The position numbers and the translations under genes are program-made. The notes under the pieces were generated by a model that saw only the letters and a list, made by a program, of their open reading frames with translations, had not been told where the DNA came from and made no database searches. Of a stretch of 58,520 nt of DNA, positions 42,484 through 51,184 are shown piece after piece; within the stretch, counting starts at the first letter, position 1, and every line of letters starts with the position of its first letter. Source of the stretch: an uncultured Saprospiraceae bacterium (GTDB taxonomy: Bacteria > Bacteroidota > Bacteroidia > Chitinophagales > Saprospiraceae); contig CALEYL010000014.1 in assembly GCA_937926205.1 (NCBI GenBank), positions 1 to 58,520 on the forward strand, in the 5' to 3' direction.

Positions 42484-43545
42484 ATGAAAAAGATATTTTT
42501 CCTGCTCCCAATGATCGCGCTTCTGGCAATTTCCTGCCAAAGCGACAAAAAAAGCGAATCCACAGAAAGCGCAGAGGAACGCATTCCTGTAGAAATACGC
42601 CAGGTACAAACCCAGACCGTAGCAGATCCGGTTTATTTATCCGGCCTGGTCTCCAATGAAAAAGAAGCCCGCCTGTCCTTCAAAACCGGCGGCATCATTC
42701 AGCGGATTTTTGTTGACGAAGGCGACCGCGTCGCAGCGGGCCAGCTATTGGCAACATTAGATATGACAGAAATCGGCGCGCAGGTCAGCCAATCGCGACA
42801 GGGGGTGGAAAAAGCCCGTCGTGACCTGGATCGGGCAAAAAACCTGTATGCCGACAGCGTTGCCACAAAAGAACAGTTGCAGAATGCAACGACAGCCTAT
42901 GAAGTCGCGCGGGAAAGTCAGCGCATCGCTGATTTCAATCAGAAGTTTTCAGAGATCCGCGCGCCACATGCCGGCCGCATCGTCCGCAAGCTCATGAATG
43001 AAGGCGAACTTGCAGGTCCCGGCACGCCAGTCTTTTTCATGGATGGACAAGGCGAATCGGCGTGGGTATTGCGCGCAGGCGTACCGGATCGCGATTGGGC
43101 GCGCATTGTGGAAGGGGACAAGGCAGAAGTGGTTTTCGACGCCTGGCCCGAAGAAGTATTCACTGGTGTTGTTAGCAACAAAGCCATTGCGGCAGACCCT
43201 AAAAGCGGCTCTTTCGAAATTGAAATAAAAGTAAACCCCAAAGGGAAAGCCCTGGCCACCGGATTGTTTGCAAAAGCCAAACTTACCCCGCATGCGCTTG
43301 GGCAGGTAAAATGCGTGCCCATCGAAGCACTGCTGGAAGGCAATGGAAAAGAAGCTTTCGTCTTCATAACAAAAGACAATCAAACCGTTGAAAAAAGGGC
43401 CGTTCGGATTGCTTTCATCAACAAGGATTGTGTTGCCGTTTCTCAGGGACTTGAAAACGTGGAAGAGGTCATCACTTCGGGGTCACCTTTCCTGACCGAA
43501 CGCTCATTGATCAAAGTCATTCCCTTACATACAGAAGCTGATTAA
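42484..43545 (+). CDS. RND efflux periplasmic adaptor (membrane fusion protein, lipoprotein)
   Basis: 353 residues. The lipoprotein signal MKKIFFLLPMIALLAISC has a lipobox ending at Cys18. Then come the HlyD/AcrA pattern: a beta-barrel/lipoyl half-motif (ARLSFKTGGIIQRIFVDEGDRVAAGQLLA, cited here by its limits at about residues 60-88), an alpha-hairpin (VEKARRDLDRAKNLYADSVATKEQ), the second lipoyl half (IRAPHAGRIVRKLMNEGELAG) and a C-terminal barrel. It bridges the inner-membrane pump and the TolC-like protein. Spacing of 84 bases from the previous gene fits one operon. Confidence 0.9.
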   Translation: MKKIFFLLPMIALLAISCQSDKKSESTESAEERIPVEIRQVQTQTVADPVYLSGLVSNEKEARLSFKTGGIIQRIFVDEGDRVAAGQLLATLDMTEIGAQVSQSRQGVEKARRDLDRAKNLYADSVATKEQLQNATTAYEVARESQRIADFNQKFSEIRAPHAGRIVRKLMNEGELAGPGTPVFFMDGQGESAWVLRAGVPDRDWARIVEGDKAEVVFDAWPEEVFTGVVSNKAIAADPKSGSFEIEIKVNPKGKALATGLFAKAKLTPHALGQVKCVPIEALLEGNGKEAFVFITKDNQTVEKRAVRIAFINKDCVAVSQGLENVEEVITSGSPFLTERSLIKVIPLHTEAD

Positions 43546-43649
43546 ACTCCCTGATTAACAGGTAATTGAAATAACCGTTTCAGCAATCCGGCTTACATAT
43601 CCGCCTTCGTTTGTCAGAAGGCCTGGCAGCCGTTTATAAAAATACAACC

Positions 43650-46600
43650 ATGAAAATTTCAGAATTTTCAGTTAAAAACTTCCAGTTCACGCTTGTACTT
43701 TTTGTCATGGCCATGCTGGTAGGCATTACGTCGCTGCTCAACATGCCACGCAGTGAAGACCCCAATATTGAGTCGCCGTTTTTTGCAGTTGTGGCCGTCT
43801 ATCCCGGCGCCGGACCTCAGGACATGGAAGAACTTGTCGTAGATCCTTTGGAAAGCGCTTTGTCGGAACTGGAGGATGTCAAAAAAATCATTGCAGATAT
43901 TGGCGATGGTCTGGTTTCCATAAGGGTAGATTTCAAATACAGCGTCGATGTCAATGAAAAATACCAGGAAGTCGTTCGCACGGTAAATGCCATGCGCGGT
44001 AAATTGCCACAAGAGTTATACGCCCTCGAAACGCGCCGGTTCCGGCCCTCTGATGTGAATATTCTTCAGGTTGCTTTGGTTTCTGAAACAGCTCCGTACA
44101 AACAAATGGAAATACAATCAGAGCGCCTGAAAGAAGATCTTGAAAAAGTCAGGAACCTGAAAAACGTCAAAAGCTGGGGATATCCGGAGCAACAGGTTCA
44201 GGTATCTTTGCGCCTGGAGCAAATTGCCCAGCAGGGCATTCCGATCAACAATGTTCTGGGCGCCATACAAAGTGAAAACGTCAACATTCCGGGAGGAAAC
44301 ATCTGGCTGAACAGCCGAAAATTCAATGTCAAAACCAGCGGAAGCTATGAAGACGTGGAGGAAATCCGCAACACCATCGTTTATTCCTCGGGGAGCAAAG
44401 TCGTTTACCTGCGCGATGTCGCCGACGTAGCTTTTGGCTATGCCGAAGAAAACCACCTCGTACGCCTGGATGGGAAACGCGCGGTATTTGTCACCGCAGC
44501 TTTGAAAGAAGGTGAAAACATCTCAGCCATCAAGGAGAAGTACCAGCCCATCCTCGATGATTTTTCGAAGCGTCTCCCGGAATCGATAGAACTGGTCAAA
44601 AACTTTGATCAGACAGAAAGCGTAGACCGGCGTCTGAAAGGCCTTGGGCGCGATTTCATTATTGCTATTTTGCTGGTTTCCATCACCTTACTCCCCTTGG
44701 GTATCCGGGCTGCTTCGGTGGTAATGGTCTCCATTCCGCTCTCTTTATTTATGGGCCTGACTTTCCTCGACCTGTTGGGCTACAACATCAATCAACTGAG
44801 TATTGTGGGCCTGGTTGTGGCGCTCGGGATTCTGGTTGACGACAGTATTGTGGTGGTAGAGAACATCGAGCGCTGGATGCGGGAGGGACTGACCAAACGC
44901 CAGGCAGCTATTGAAGGTACGAAGCAAATCGGGTTGGCGGTGATAGGTTGTACCACAACGCTTATCCTCGCTTTTGTCCCGCTGGTTTTCCTGCCGGAAG
45001 CTTCGGGCGAGTTCATACGCAGTTTGCCGATGGCTGTAATTACGACCGTTTTAGCGTCGCTGCTGGTATCACTTACCATCGTTCCCTTTTTGGCAAGCCG
45101 TGTTCTGGCAGCGCACCACAACCCGGAAGGCAACCTGTTTCTGCGCTTGCTGAAGCGTGCGATCAGTGGCTCCTACAGCAAGTTACTGGCTTTGGCCCTG
45201 CGCTGGCCCAAAATGTCGATGCTCTTTGCAGGCGCGATCTTTGCAGGTGTTTTATCTCTGGCGCCGATGGTAGGTTTTAGCCTGTTTCCGCGCTCTGAAA
45301 AACCTCAGTTTCTGGTCAACATTACGGCAGCGCCGGGCAGTAACCTGTATGAAACAGATCGCATCACCCGCGATGTGGAAGCCAAATTAAAAGACTACCC
45401 CGAAATTAAGCACCAGTCTGTAAACGTGGGGCACGGCAACCCCCGAATCTACTACAATGTCATCCCTGAAGACGACAATTCTGAATTTGCGCAGTTGTTC
45501 GTTCAACTTCAGGAAGATACGGAAACCGAAGAAAAAGTGGCCCTCATTGACCATTTGCGAAAGGAATTCAGCGATTATCCGAATGCCAAAATCGAAGTAA
45601 AAGATTTTGAACAGGGGCCGCCGGTGGAAGCGCCTGTTGCCATCCGCATCTTCGGAGAGAACATGGACACCCTGCGCAAACTCTCTTTTCAGGTTGAAGA
45701 CATGATCCGCGCTACAGAAGGCTCCATCTATGTAAACAACCCGCTTCAGGGCCTGAAAACGAACCTGCGCGTACAGGTCAACAAAGACAAAAGCAGCTTG
45801 CTGGGCGTACCGACAAGTGAAATTGACCGCACCGTACGCCTGGCCATCGCCGGGCTTCAGCTGGGTAGTTTCAACGACGAAGGAGGCGAAGACTATGTCA
45901 TCAACGTGAGCATTCCGAAAGGTAGTCACAGTGAGCTGTCGGTATTTGACAACCTCTACGTCAACAATGTGCAGGGGCAGGCCATTCCGCTGAAACAATT
46001 GGCCGACATCTCCTTTGAAACGTCGCCGCCCATCATCCGCCATTACGACAAGCAGCGGTTTGTGACCATCACTTCTTTTGTAAAAACCGGGCATCTGGCT
46101 CAAACGCTCAATAACTCCCTGATTGCGGAACTGGATCGTTTCCCTTTCCCGGAAGGCTATCGCTATGTGGCAGCAGGCGAAATTGAAGCGCAGGAAGAAT
46201 CTTTTGGCGGCATGGGGAGCATCATCATTGTTACGGTGTTTGCATTCATCGCTGTGCTGGTTCTGGAGTTCCGAACATTCAAAAGCACCCTGATCGTCTT
46301 ATCGGTGATTCCGTTGGGCATCATCGGAGCAATCCTTGCACTGCTGTTGACGGGAAATACCTTCTCTTTCGTTGCGGTGGTTGGTTTGATTGCCCTGGTG
46401 GGCATAGAAGTTAAAAACTCCATCCTGCTGGTTGATTTCACAAACCAGTTGCGCGAGCGGGGTTACAAACTCGACGACGCCATACGCGAAGCGGGAGAAA
46501 TCCGGTTTGTCCCGATCGTCCTGACATCACTGACGGCTATTGGAGGCTTGTTGCCCATCGCACTGGAGAACAACCCGCTTTACACCCCGCTGGCCTGGGT

Positions 46601-46718
46601 AATTATCGGAGGCCTGATCAGCTCTACCCTGCTGTCGCGTATTGTTACGCCGGTGGTGTACAAGCTGATTCCGCCGAGTGTGGAGGTTGGTGAGGTGATT
46701 GCAACTGCGCACGCCTAA
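43650..46718 (+). CDS. RND-family multidrug efflux permease
   Basis: 1022 residues, twelve membrane helices and two large periplasmic loops. It is a proton-driven inner-membrane pump of the AcrB/HAE1 type; the proton-relay pair is in GILVDDSIVVVENIERW on helix 4. Other conserved parts are the N-terminal FTLVLFVMAMLVGI, PGAGPQDMEELVVDPLE and the C-terminal LVGIEVKNSILLVDF and GLLPIALENNPLYTPLAWVIIGG. The ATG at 43650 (MKISEFSVKNFQ) is used; the frame opens 13 codons earlier at a TTG. Drug versus metal or other substrate cannot be settled, but the tandem acidic pair favours HAE1 over the heavy-metal group. Last gene of the operon. Confidence 0.93.
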   Translation: MKISEFSVKNFQFTLVLFVMAMLVGITSLLNMPRSEDPNIESPFFAVVAVYPGAGPQDMEELVVDPLESALSELEDVKKIIADIGDGLVSIRVDFKYSVDVNEKYQEVVRTVNAMRGKLPQELYALETRRFRPSDVNILQVALVSETAPYKQMEIQSERLKEDLEKVRNLKNVKSWGYPEQQVQVSLRLEQIAQQGIPINNVLGAIQSENVNIPGGNIWLNSRKFNVKTSGSYEDVEEIRNTIVYSSGSKVVYLRDVADVAFGYAEENHLVRLDGKRAVFVTAALKEGENISAIKEKYQPILDDFSKRLPESIELVKNFDQTESVDRRLKGLGRDFIIAILLVSITLLPLGIRAASVVMVSIPLSLFMGLTFLDLLGYNINQLSIVGLVVALGILVDDSIVVVENIERWMREGLTKRQAAIEGTKQIGLAVIGCTTTLILAFVPLVFLPEASGEFIRSLPMAVITTVLASLLVSLTIVPFLASRVLAAHHNPEGNLFLRLLKRAISGSYSKLLALALRWPKMSMLFAGAIFAGVLSLAPMVGFSLFPRSEKPQFLVNITAAPGSNLYETDRITRDVEAKLKDYPEIKHQSVNVGHGNPRIYYNVIPEDDNSEFAQLFVQLQEDTETEEKVALIDHLRKEFSDYPNAKIEVKDFEQGPPVEAPVAIRIFGENMDTLRKLSFQVEDMIRATEGSIYVNNPLQGLKTNLRVQVNKDKSSLLGVPTSEIDRTVRLAIAGLQLGSFNDEGGEDYVINVSIPKGSHSELSVFDNLYVNNVQGQAIPLKQLADISFETSPPIIRHYDKQRFVTITSFVKTGHLAQTLNNSLIAELDRFPFPEGYRYVAAGEIEAQEESFGGMGSIIIVTVFAFIAVLVLEFRTFKSTLIVLSVIPLGIIGAILALLLTGNTFSFVAVVGLIALVGIEVKNSILLVDFTNQLRERGYKLDDAIREAGEIRFVPIVLTSLTAIGGLLPIALENNPLYTPLAWVIIGGLISSTLLSRIVTPVVYKLIPPSVEVGEVIATAHA

Positions 46719-46726
46719 ACGGGTAA

Positions 46727-47100
46727 TCCATAGACCACTGCTTCAGGAGGAAGCATCTATGGCTGTAAGTTCATAAATTTCAGCTTTGGTACGCTCCAAG
46801 CTGTGAGAAAACATCAAAAAACATGAGTCATACGAATCAGGAGCTATTTGAAGTACATGTATGTTCTGTACGACGCTTACGCGTCTGAGAACAGGCTCCG
46901 CGTAGTCCTTTATGTCGCGGAGTCCCGCGGAGTAAAGGAGTCTCGCGGAGTAAACACACTGGTTCTCGGATAATGTCATAAAACTCCGTGAAACCCCGCG
47001 TTACTCCGCGAAACTCCGCGTTATTTTTAAACGGCAGATCAATTCGTGGCGCATGCCAACGGGTTTTGCCCCCTGATTCGCCTGCCTGCGGCAGGCAGGC
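46727..47100. repeat. Intergenic palindrome cluster
   Basis: This gap holds several structures: a hairpin with CCATAGA/TCTATGG outer and GCTTC/GAAGC inner stems (about 46727-46762); the motif ACATGAGTCATACGAAT at 46821-46837, shared with the arm of the element at 39928; repeated CTCCGCG and CGCGGAG units at about 46895-47021 that can fold into one long imperfect stem; and a 10-bp self-complementary GCCTGCCTGC/GCAGGCAGGC at 47080-47100. No gene is seen. Confidence 0.65.
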
Positions 47101-47186
47101 ATAACTCACATCATTTTTACTGCTTTTGTACCCTCGTTGGTACAGCGCACCAAAACACCAATCAAAGGTCGTTCGGGTTCGATTTC

Positions 47187-48224
47187 CTAAAAAACCAGTG
47201 CATATTTCAACAACAACTGCTGCGTAATGCTCACGCGTTTACCCAGGCCATTCACACCATTGGGCGCGTCATTATCCGTAATTTGAACCATCACATCATC
47301 GTCATAGAAAACATTGACGGTAAGCGCAGCCTGAAAACCTTTGAAAATGGTGAAAGCGAATTCATTCGTCAAATCCAGGTCCACATTTTGCGGATTCAGG
47401 AGGTAATTGGAGAATAAAGTCAAGGCAGAAGTAAAAGCAAGGCGATCCTCCACAAATTTACTCGTATAGTTCATTCTGAGTAGCGAACCCAATTGTGCGG
47501 ATGTGTTCTCGAAGTCAATGATGTTGCCGCCAGCATCCCTGGTAACCGGGTTGCCATGAATCCCCCGGGCGGCAATGATATCGTCGCTGACGATGATGAA
47601 TTTACCACCCAGCGGTGAGTAGTAAAACGACAGTTTATCCGTCGGCTTAAAATCTATCCCCACCGAAATGGTAATCGTGGCCGGTGAAAAAAGCTTTGAC
47701 AGCGGCGTTGCGTTGGTGCCGGAAATATCGGAAAGGAAATTGCCCGGAAAGGCGTCTGTACCAATATAGGTTGGCGTCAGCTGGCTTAAAAGGGAAAAGT
47801 CAGCCGCATAGAATAGTTTGGATTTCTCCGCAATTTTATAACCAACTTTTGAATTGAGTCTCAATTCGTCAATCGCTTTCTGAAAAGGAATTTTTGTATC
47901 CGATCCCTGCGCTATAATGCCCGAACCGATGCGCTGTACGCCAAACTGCCAGGAACCCAGGTTGTCCCAGGCCACACGCCCTTTGCGGTAATTGCCAAAA
48001 ATATTGATGGCGCCCCCCAAACCAATGCGGTTTTGGCCGGCTCCCTGGCGTGGGTTGATTTGCAGCAATTGAGCAAAATCCAGACCAATGCCGGCGCCTT
48101 TCGTCCATACAGGGGGCTCTTCCGCCGGAGCTGGCGCTGCAGCTGGCGTGTCCTGAGCCTTTAGCGACAAAGCCATTGTCAACAAAATGAAGGACAAAAG
48201 AGGGGGGAGAAATAAGTTTTTCAT
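47187..48224 (-). CDS. DUF3078-type secreted/outer-membrane protein
   Basis: 345 residues with a signal peptide (LLSFILLTMALSLKAQ) and a Pro/Ala-rich linker (TPAAAPAPAEEPP). The rest alternates polar and hydrophobic residues, as in an outer-membrane beta-barrel (WTKGAGIGLDFAQLLQIN, GKRVSITQQLLLKYALVF at the end). This pattern matches the Bacteroidota DUF3078 family, whose function is unknown. It is the last of four same-strand genes behind an ECF sigma factor; 29 bases separate it from the MscS gene. An envelope role under that sigma factor is a reasonable inference, nothing more. Confidence 0.75.
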   Translation of the reverse strand: MKNLFLPPLLSFILLTMALSLKAQDTPAAAPAPAEEPPVWTKGAGIGLDFAQLLQINPRQGAGQNRIGLGGAINIFGNYRKGRVAWDNLGSWQFGVQRIGSGIIAQGSDTKIPFQKAIDELRLNSKVGYKIAEKSKLFYAADFSLLSQLTPTYIGTDAFPGNFLSDISGTNATPLSKLFSPATITISVGIDFKPTDKLSFYYSPLGGKFIIVSDDIIAARGIHGNPVTRDAGGNIIDFENTSAQLGSLLRMNYTSKFVEDRLAFTSALTLFSNYLLNPQNVDLDLTNEFAFTIFKGFQAALTVNVFYDDDVMVQITDNDAPNGVNGLGKRVSITQQLLLKYALVF

Positions 48225-48253
48225 ATCCGTTTAGTTGAAATTAAATAAGCGAA

Positions 48254-49096
48254 TTATGATTCGAAAATCTCAAAAGTTTCGGAGTCTAATTTACTCAGGG
48301 GCACGACAACTTTGCGGCCTTCTGACTGCAAAACCAGGGAGGTATTGTCCATTTCCACCACTTTTCCTTTGATGCCCGCAATCTGGATGACGTCTCCTGG
48401 TTTTACTTTTTCTTTGTTGTAAAAAGAAGACAAAAAACTGGCAACAATATTGCGGGAAGCAAAGCCATAGCCAATGGCAAAAGCCAATACAACCCCGGCG
48501 AGAATAATAGAGAGGTTGTCCTGAATGAAATCTGTATTGATCTTTGCCTGCGTCAGGGCGATCATCGTCACATTCAAAAACATGAAATAAAAGACGACAT
48601 TTGAAATGAGCCCGGCAGCAGGGATGGCTAAAGAATTGCAGGCTGTGAATACGAGATTTTTGATAAAATCGGCAATAAGAACCCCCACCATAAAAACCAA
48701 AAATGCAGAAATAAGGTGCGGCATGTAATTGAGCAAACTGGTCATCAGGTCTGAAATCGCCTGCATACCCAGCACATCGGTTGCCACGATTGTCACGATG
48801 AACATGATGATATAGTACAGCAATTTGGAGAGCAGTACACTGGGGACGATTTTAACATTGGCTTTGGAAAACAAGTCGATGTCGTTCAGTTTGTCGGCCA
48901 GCTTGTCTACATTGCTTTTTTGCAAAATCTTCTTAATGCCTTTCGCAACTAATTTGGCAATCAGCCAGCCCGCAATAAAAAGGGCCAGCGCACTTGCGAG
49001 GTTGGGTATAATAGCAGCTAATTTATAGAATTGCTCTTTGATAATTTCCCACAAGGACTGGGTTTGGTCGATGTTATCTTGGAATAATAAAATCAT
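48254..49096 (-). CDS. Small-conductance mechanosensitive channel (MscS superfamily)
   Basis: 280 residues. Five predicted helices include repeats of the conserved-TM-helix type (ALALFIAGWLIAKLVAKGIKKIL and LISAFLVFMVGVLIADFIKNLV). They are followed by the pore-lining GVVLAFAIGYGFASRNIVASFLSSFY and a short MscS beta domain (VKPGDVIQIAGIKGKVVEMDNTSLVL). The C-terminal alpha/beta cage of E. coli MscS is missing, as in many short homologues. It would release solutes on hypo-osmotic shock. It sits in a sigma factor operon that may respond to envelope stress. Confidence 0.88.
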   Translation of the reverse strand: MILLFQDNIDQTQSLWEIIKEQFYKLAAIIPNLASALALFIAGWLIAKLVAKGIKKILQKSNVDKLADKLNDIDLFSKANVKIVPSVLLSKLLYYIIMFIVTIVATDVLGMQAISDLMTSLLNYMPHLISAFLVFMVGVLIADFIKNLVFTACNSLAIPAAGLISNVVFYFMFLNVTMIALTQAKINTDFIQDNLSIILAGVVLAFAIGYGFASRNIVASFLSSFYNKEKVKPGDVIQIAGIKGKVVEMDNTSLVLQSEGRKVVVPLSKLDSETFEIFES

Positions 49097-49134
49097 GTCT
49101 ATCGCGGTTTTAGATGTTTTGTAATTTTAATCCC

Positions 49135-49428
49135 TTACTCGACGGGGCCATCTTCTGTATCCGGTCCGGGAGCAAAGGCACGTCGGTCTCCGTCCGGGCC
49201 GCTTGAAGCCGGATCGGGGTGGTGGTGATGCTTATGCGGGTTGGTCCCTACATTGCCGCCGCTGCTTGCGATGAACAAATCCACCACCCTTGGAACATAA
49301 ATATCCACCAACTGGCCTACAAAGCGCAGAAAGCTCAACGTGCCCATCACGCCCGATTTCACTCTTCGCTCCTGAGACTCATCGTAACGAGCCTCATCCT
49401 CTTCCTGCAACCTTTTAAAATTGTTCAT
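49135..49428 (-). CDS. Small protein encoded with an ECF sigma factor
   Basis: 97 residues, no recognised family. It has a charged N-terminus (NNFKRLQEEDEARYDESQERRVK), one moderately hydrophobic stretch (GTLSFLRFVGQLVDIYVPRVVDLFIAS) and a low-complexity tail with HKHHHHPDP and many Pro, Gly and Asp. The start codon overlaps the sigma factor stop by four bases (ATGA), so the two are translationally coupled. Anti-sigma factors often occupy this position, but this protein lacks a zinc anti-sigma motif, so that role is only a guess. The His cluster might bind metal. Confidence 0.65.
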   Translation of the reverse strand: MNNFKRLQEEDEARYDESQERRVKSGVMGTLSFLRFVGQLVDIYVPRVVDLFIASSGGNVGTNPHKHHHHPDPASSGPDGDRRAFAPGPDTEDGPVE

Positions 49429-49976
49429 ACCATTTCTTTAAACTGTTCACGTTTAATGCGATGCGCCTTTTCTTTGGCCCTCATAATTTTCATTTTGATG
49501 GCACTCTCCGAATTATTCAACACTTCGGCAATGTCGCGGATGGAAAGATCATCCTGATATTTCATCAACAACACAGCCCGATCACCGGCTGGTAGTTGGT
49601 CCAACACCGAACGCAACTGTCTGACCTCCATTTCTAGCAAAGCTTCGTCAGGCACTTCGTCTGCCAGGTCAGGCGCTCTTTCTATGTCAGCCGTAAACAA
49701 ATCAACCTGCTTTTTTTTACGGCGGATAAAGTCAATACAGTAGTTGTAGGTGATGGAGTAAATCCAGGTAGAAAATTTTGCTTTCTCTCCGAAAGACGAG
49801 AGGTTGAGAAAAATTTTCGTAAAAATTTCCTGAGTCGCATCCTGTGCAAGCGCTTCATCGCGAAGCATTGAAATACACTTGCTGAATATTTTAGAGGCGT
49901 ACCGGCTGTACAGGAGGCTAAAGCACATAGAGGCCTGCGTTTCGAGGTAACTATGGATGACCTCGGAATCTTTCAT
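49425..49976 (-). CDS. ECF-family RNA polymerase sigma factor
   Basis: 183 residues with region 2 (LLYSRYASKIFSKCISMLRD, DATQEIFTKIFLNLSSF, FSTWIYSITYNYCIDFIRRKKK) and region 4 (LPAGDRAVLLMKYQDDLSIRDIAEVL, then SESAIKMKIMRAKEKA). The ATG at 49976 is used; the frame extends 22 residues to a TTG. It heads an apparent operon with a small protein, an MscS channel and a DUF3078 protein, suggesting envelope or osmotic control. TATCTTTG on the minus strand at 50085-50078 is a possible -7 box of the housekeeping type. Confidence 0.92.
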   Translation of the reverse strand: MKDSEVIHSYLETQASMCFSLLYSRYASKIFSKCISMLRDEALAQDATQEIFTKIFLNLSSFGEKAKFSTWIYSITYNYCIDFIRRKKKQVDLFTADIERAPDLADEVPDEALLEMEVRQLRSVLDQLPAGDRAVLLMKYQDDLSIRDIAEVLNNSESAIKMKIMRAKEKAHRIKREQFKEMV

Positions 49977-50296
49977 CTGTTTGTTGCAATGTTGTTTCAA
50001 CGCGCGTGGGTAGTTGGTGAATCTTATACTTGGCAAAAACAAAACGGCATTCCAATAAATGCTTTTGTTTTCGAAGCCAAAGATAAAATTATATGTTCAA
50101 AATCACGGAAACAAGCTTGCCGCTAAAAGCCAATACTGTTCTAAACCCCATAGGCACTTGCGACGCAGGAATGCTCCATTCGCCACATCATTTTTAACAT
50201 TTTTTTTAGGAATGGCTTTTTAATGGCTATACGCAACCGGCAGACGATTAAACCACCGGCATTTGCTGCCAAAAGTGCAAACCATTGGCAATATTT

Positions 50297-50304
50297 TATC
50301 TTTG
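50297..50304 (+). promoter_or_regulatory. -7 box upstream of lpxH
   Basis: TATCTTTG matches TAnnTTTG, 33 bases before the ATG at 50337. No TTG lies at 17-23 bases upstream, so only half of the promoter is supported. Its position supports the shorter lpxH start, since the upstream ATG at 50223 would precede the box. Confidence 0.4.
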
Positions 50305-50336
50305 CAGCGTCAGCAATTCGAGTCTGGCTTGTTTGT

Positions 50337-51116
50337 ATGGGTATTGAAAAAAAACGCACCTATTTCGCATCGGATTTTCACCTTGGCATCGACGCACGCC
50401 TCAGTAGTGCGGAGCGGGAAAGGCAGCTTGTGCGCTGGCTCGATCAAATTTCAAAAGATGCAGAAGCCCTCTACCTTGTGGGCGATGTTTTTGATTTTTG
50501 GTTTGAATACCGCACGGTAGTTCCTAAAGGTTATACGCGCCTGCTGGGCAAATTGGCGGCGTTGCGCGACGGCGGATTGCCCATCTATTTTTTTACAGGC
50601 AACCACGACATGTGGATTTTTCGATATTTTGAGGAAGAACTGGGGATACCAACTTACCGCAAACCGATTGTGAGAGAATTGCACGGAAAAACCTTTTTTA
50701 TCGGACATGGGGACGGTTTAGGGCCGGGTGACCACGGCTACAAATTCATCAAAAAAGTCTTCGCTAATAAAGTTTGTCAATGGCTTTTTTCGCGTCTTCA
50801 CCCTAATTTCGCCATCGGCATGGCCAATTTCTGGTCGGGCCGCAGCCGGGCCGCCAACCCCGAAGCGCAACATTTTCTGGGGGAAGATAAGGAATGGCTC
50901 CTGCTCTACGCCAACCGCAAACTTGAAACGGTTGAAGCTGATTTTTTTATTTTTGGTCATCGCCATTTGCCCATAGACTGTGTCCTGAAAAATCAAAAGA
51001 GCCGCTACATCAACCTCGGCGAGTGGATGCATTACAATTCCTATGCTGTATTTGACGGTGAAACCCTCCGTCTCGAGTTTTTTGAAAATGAAAACGGGCA
51101 GGTATTTGGAAAGTAG
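50337..51116 (+). CDS. lpxH: UDP-2,3-diacylglucosamine diphosphatase (LpxH-like)
   Basis: Metallophosphoesterase that hydrolyses UDP-2,3-diacylglucosamine to lipid X in lipid A synthesis at the inner face of the cytoplasmic membrane. The full motif set is present in 259 residues: DFHLG, GDVFDFWFEY, GNHD, GHGDGLGPGDHGYK and GHRH. The Bacteroidota enzymes are closer to LpxH2 than to E. coli LpxH; both share this fold. The start at 50337 puts the first motif at residue 12 as in homologues; an ATG at 50223 would add 38 residues without family support. Confidence 0.88.
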   Translation: MGIEKKRTYFASDFHLGIDARLSSAERERQLVRWLDQISKDAEALYLVGDVFDFWFEYRTVVPKGYTRLLGKLAALRDGGLPIYFFTGNHDMWIFRYFEEELGIPTYRKPIVRELHGKTFFIGHGDGLGPGDHGYKFIKKVFANKVCQWLFSRLHPNFAIGMANFWSGRSRAANPEAQHFLGEDKEWLLLYANRKLETVEADFFIFGHRHLPIDCVLKNQKSRYINLGEWMHYNSYAVFDGETLRLEFFENENGQVFGK

Positions 51117-51184
51117 CACCGTTCTACAAATCTTGTCGGATCAAATCAAAGTCGAAACTATTTCCGGATAAAAAACAAAACCAC

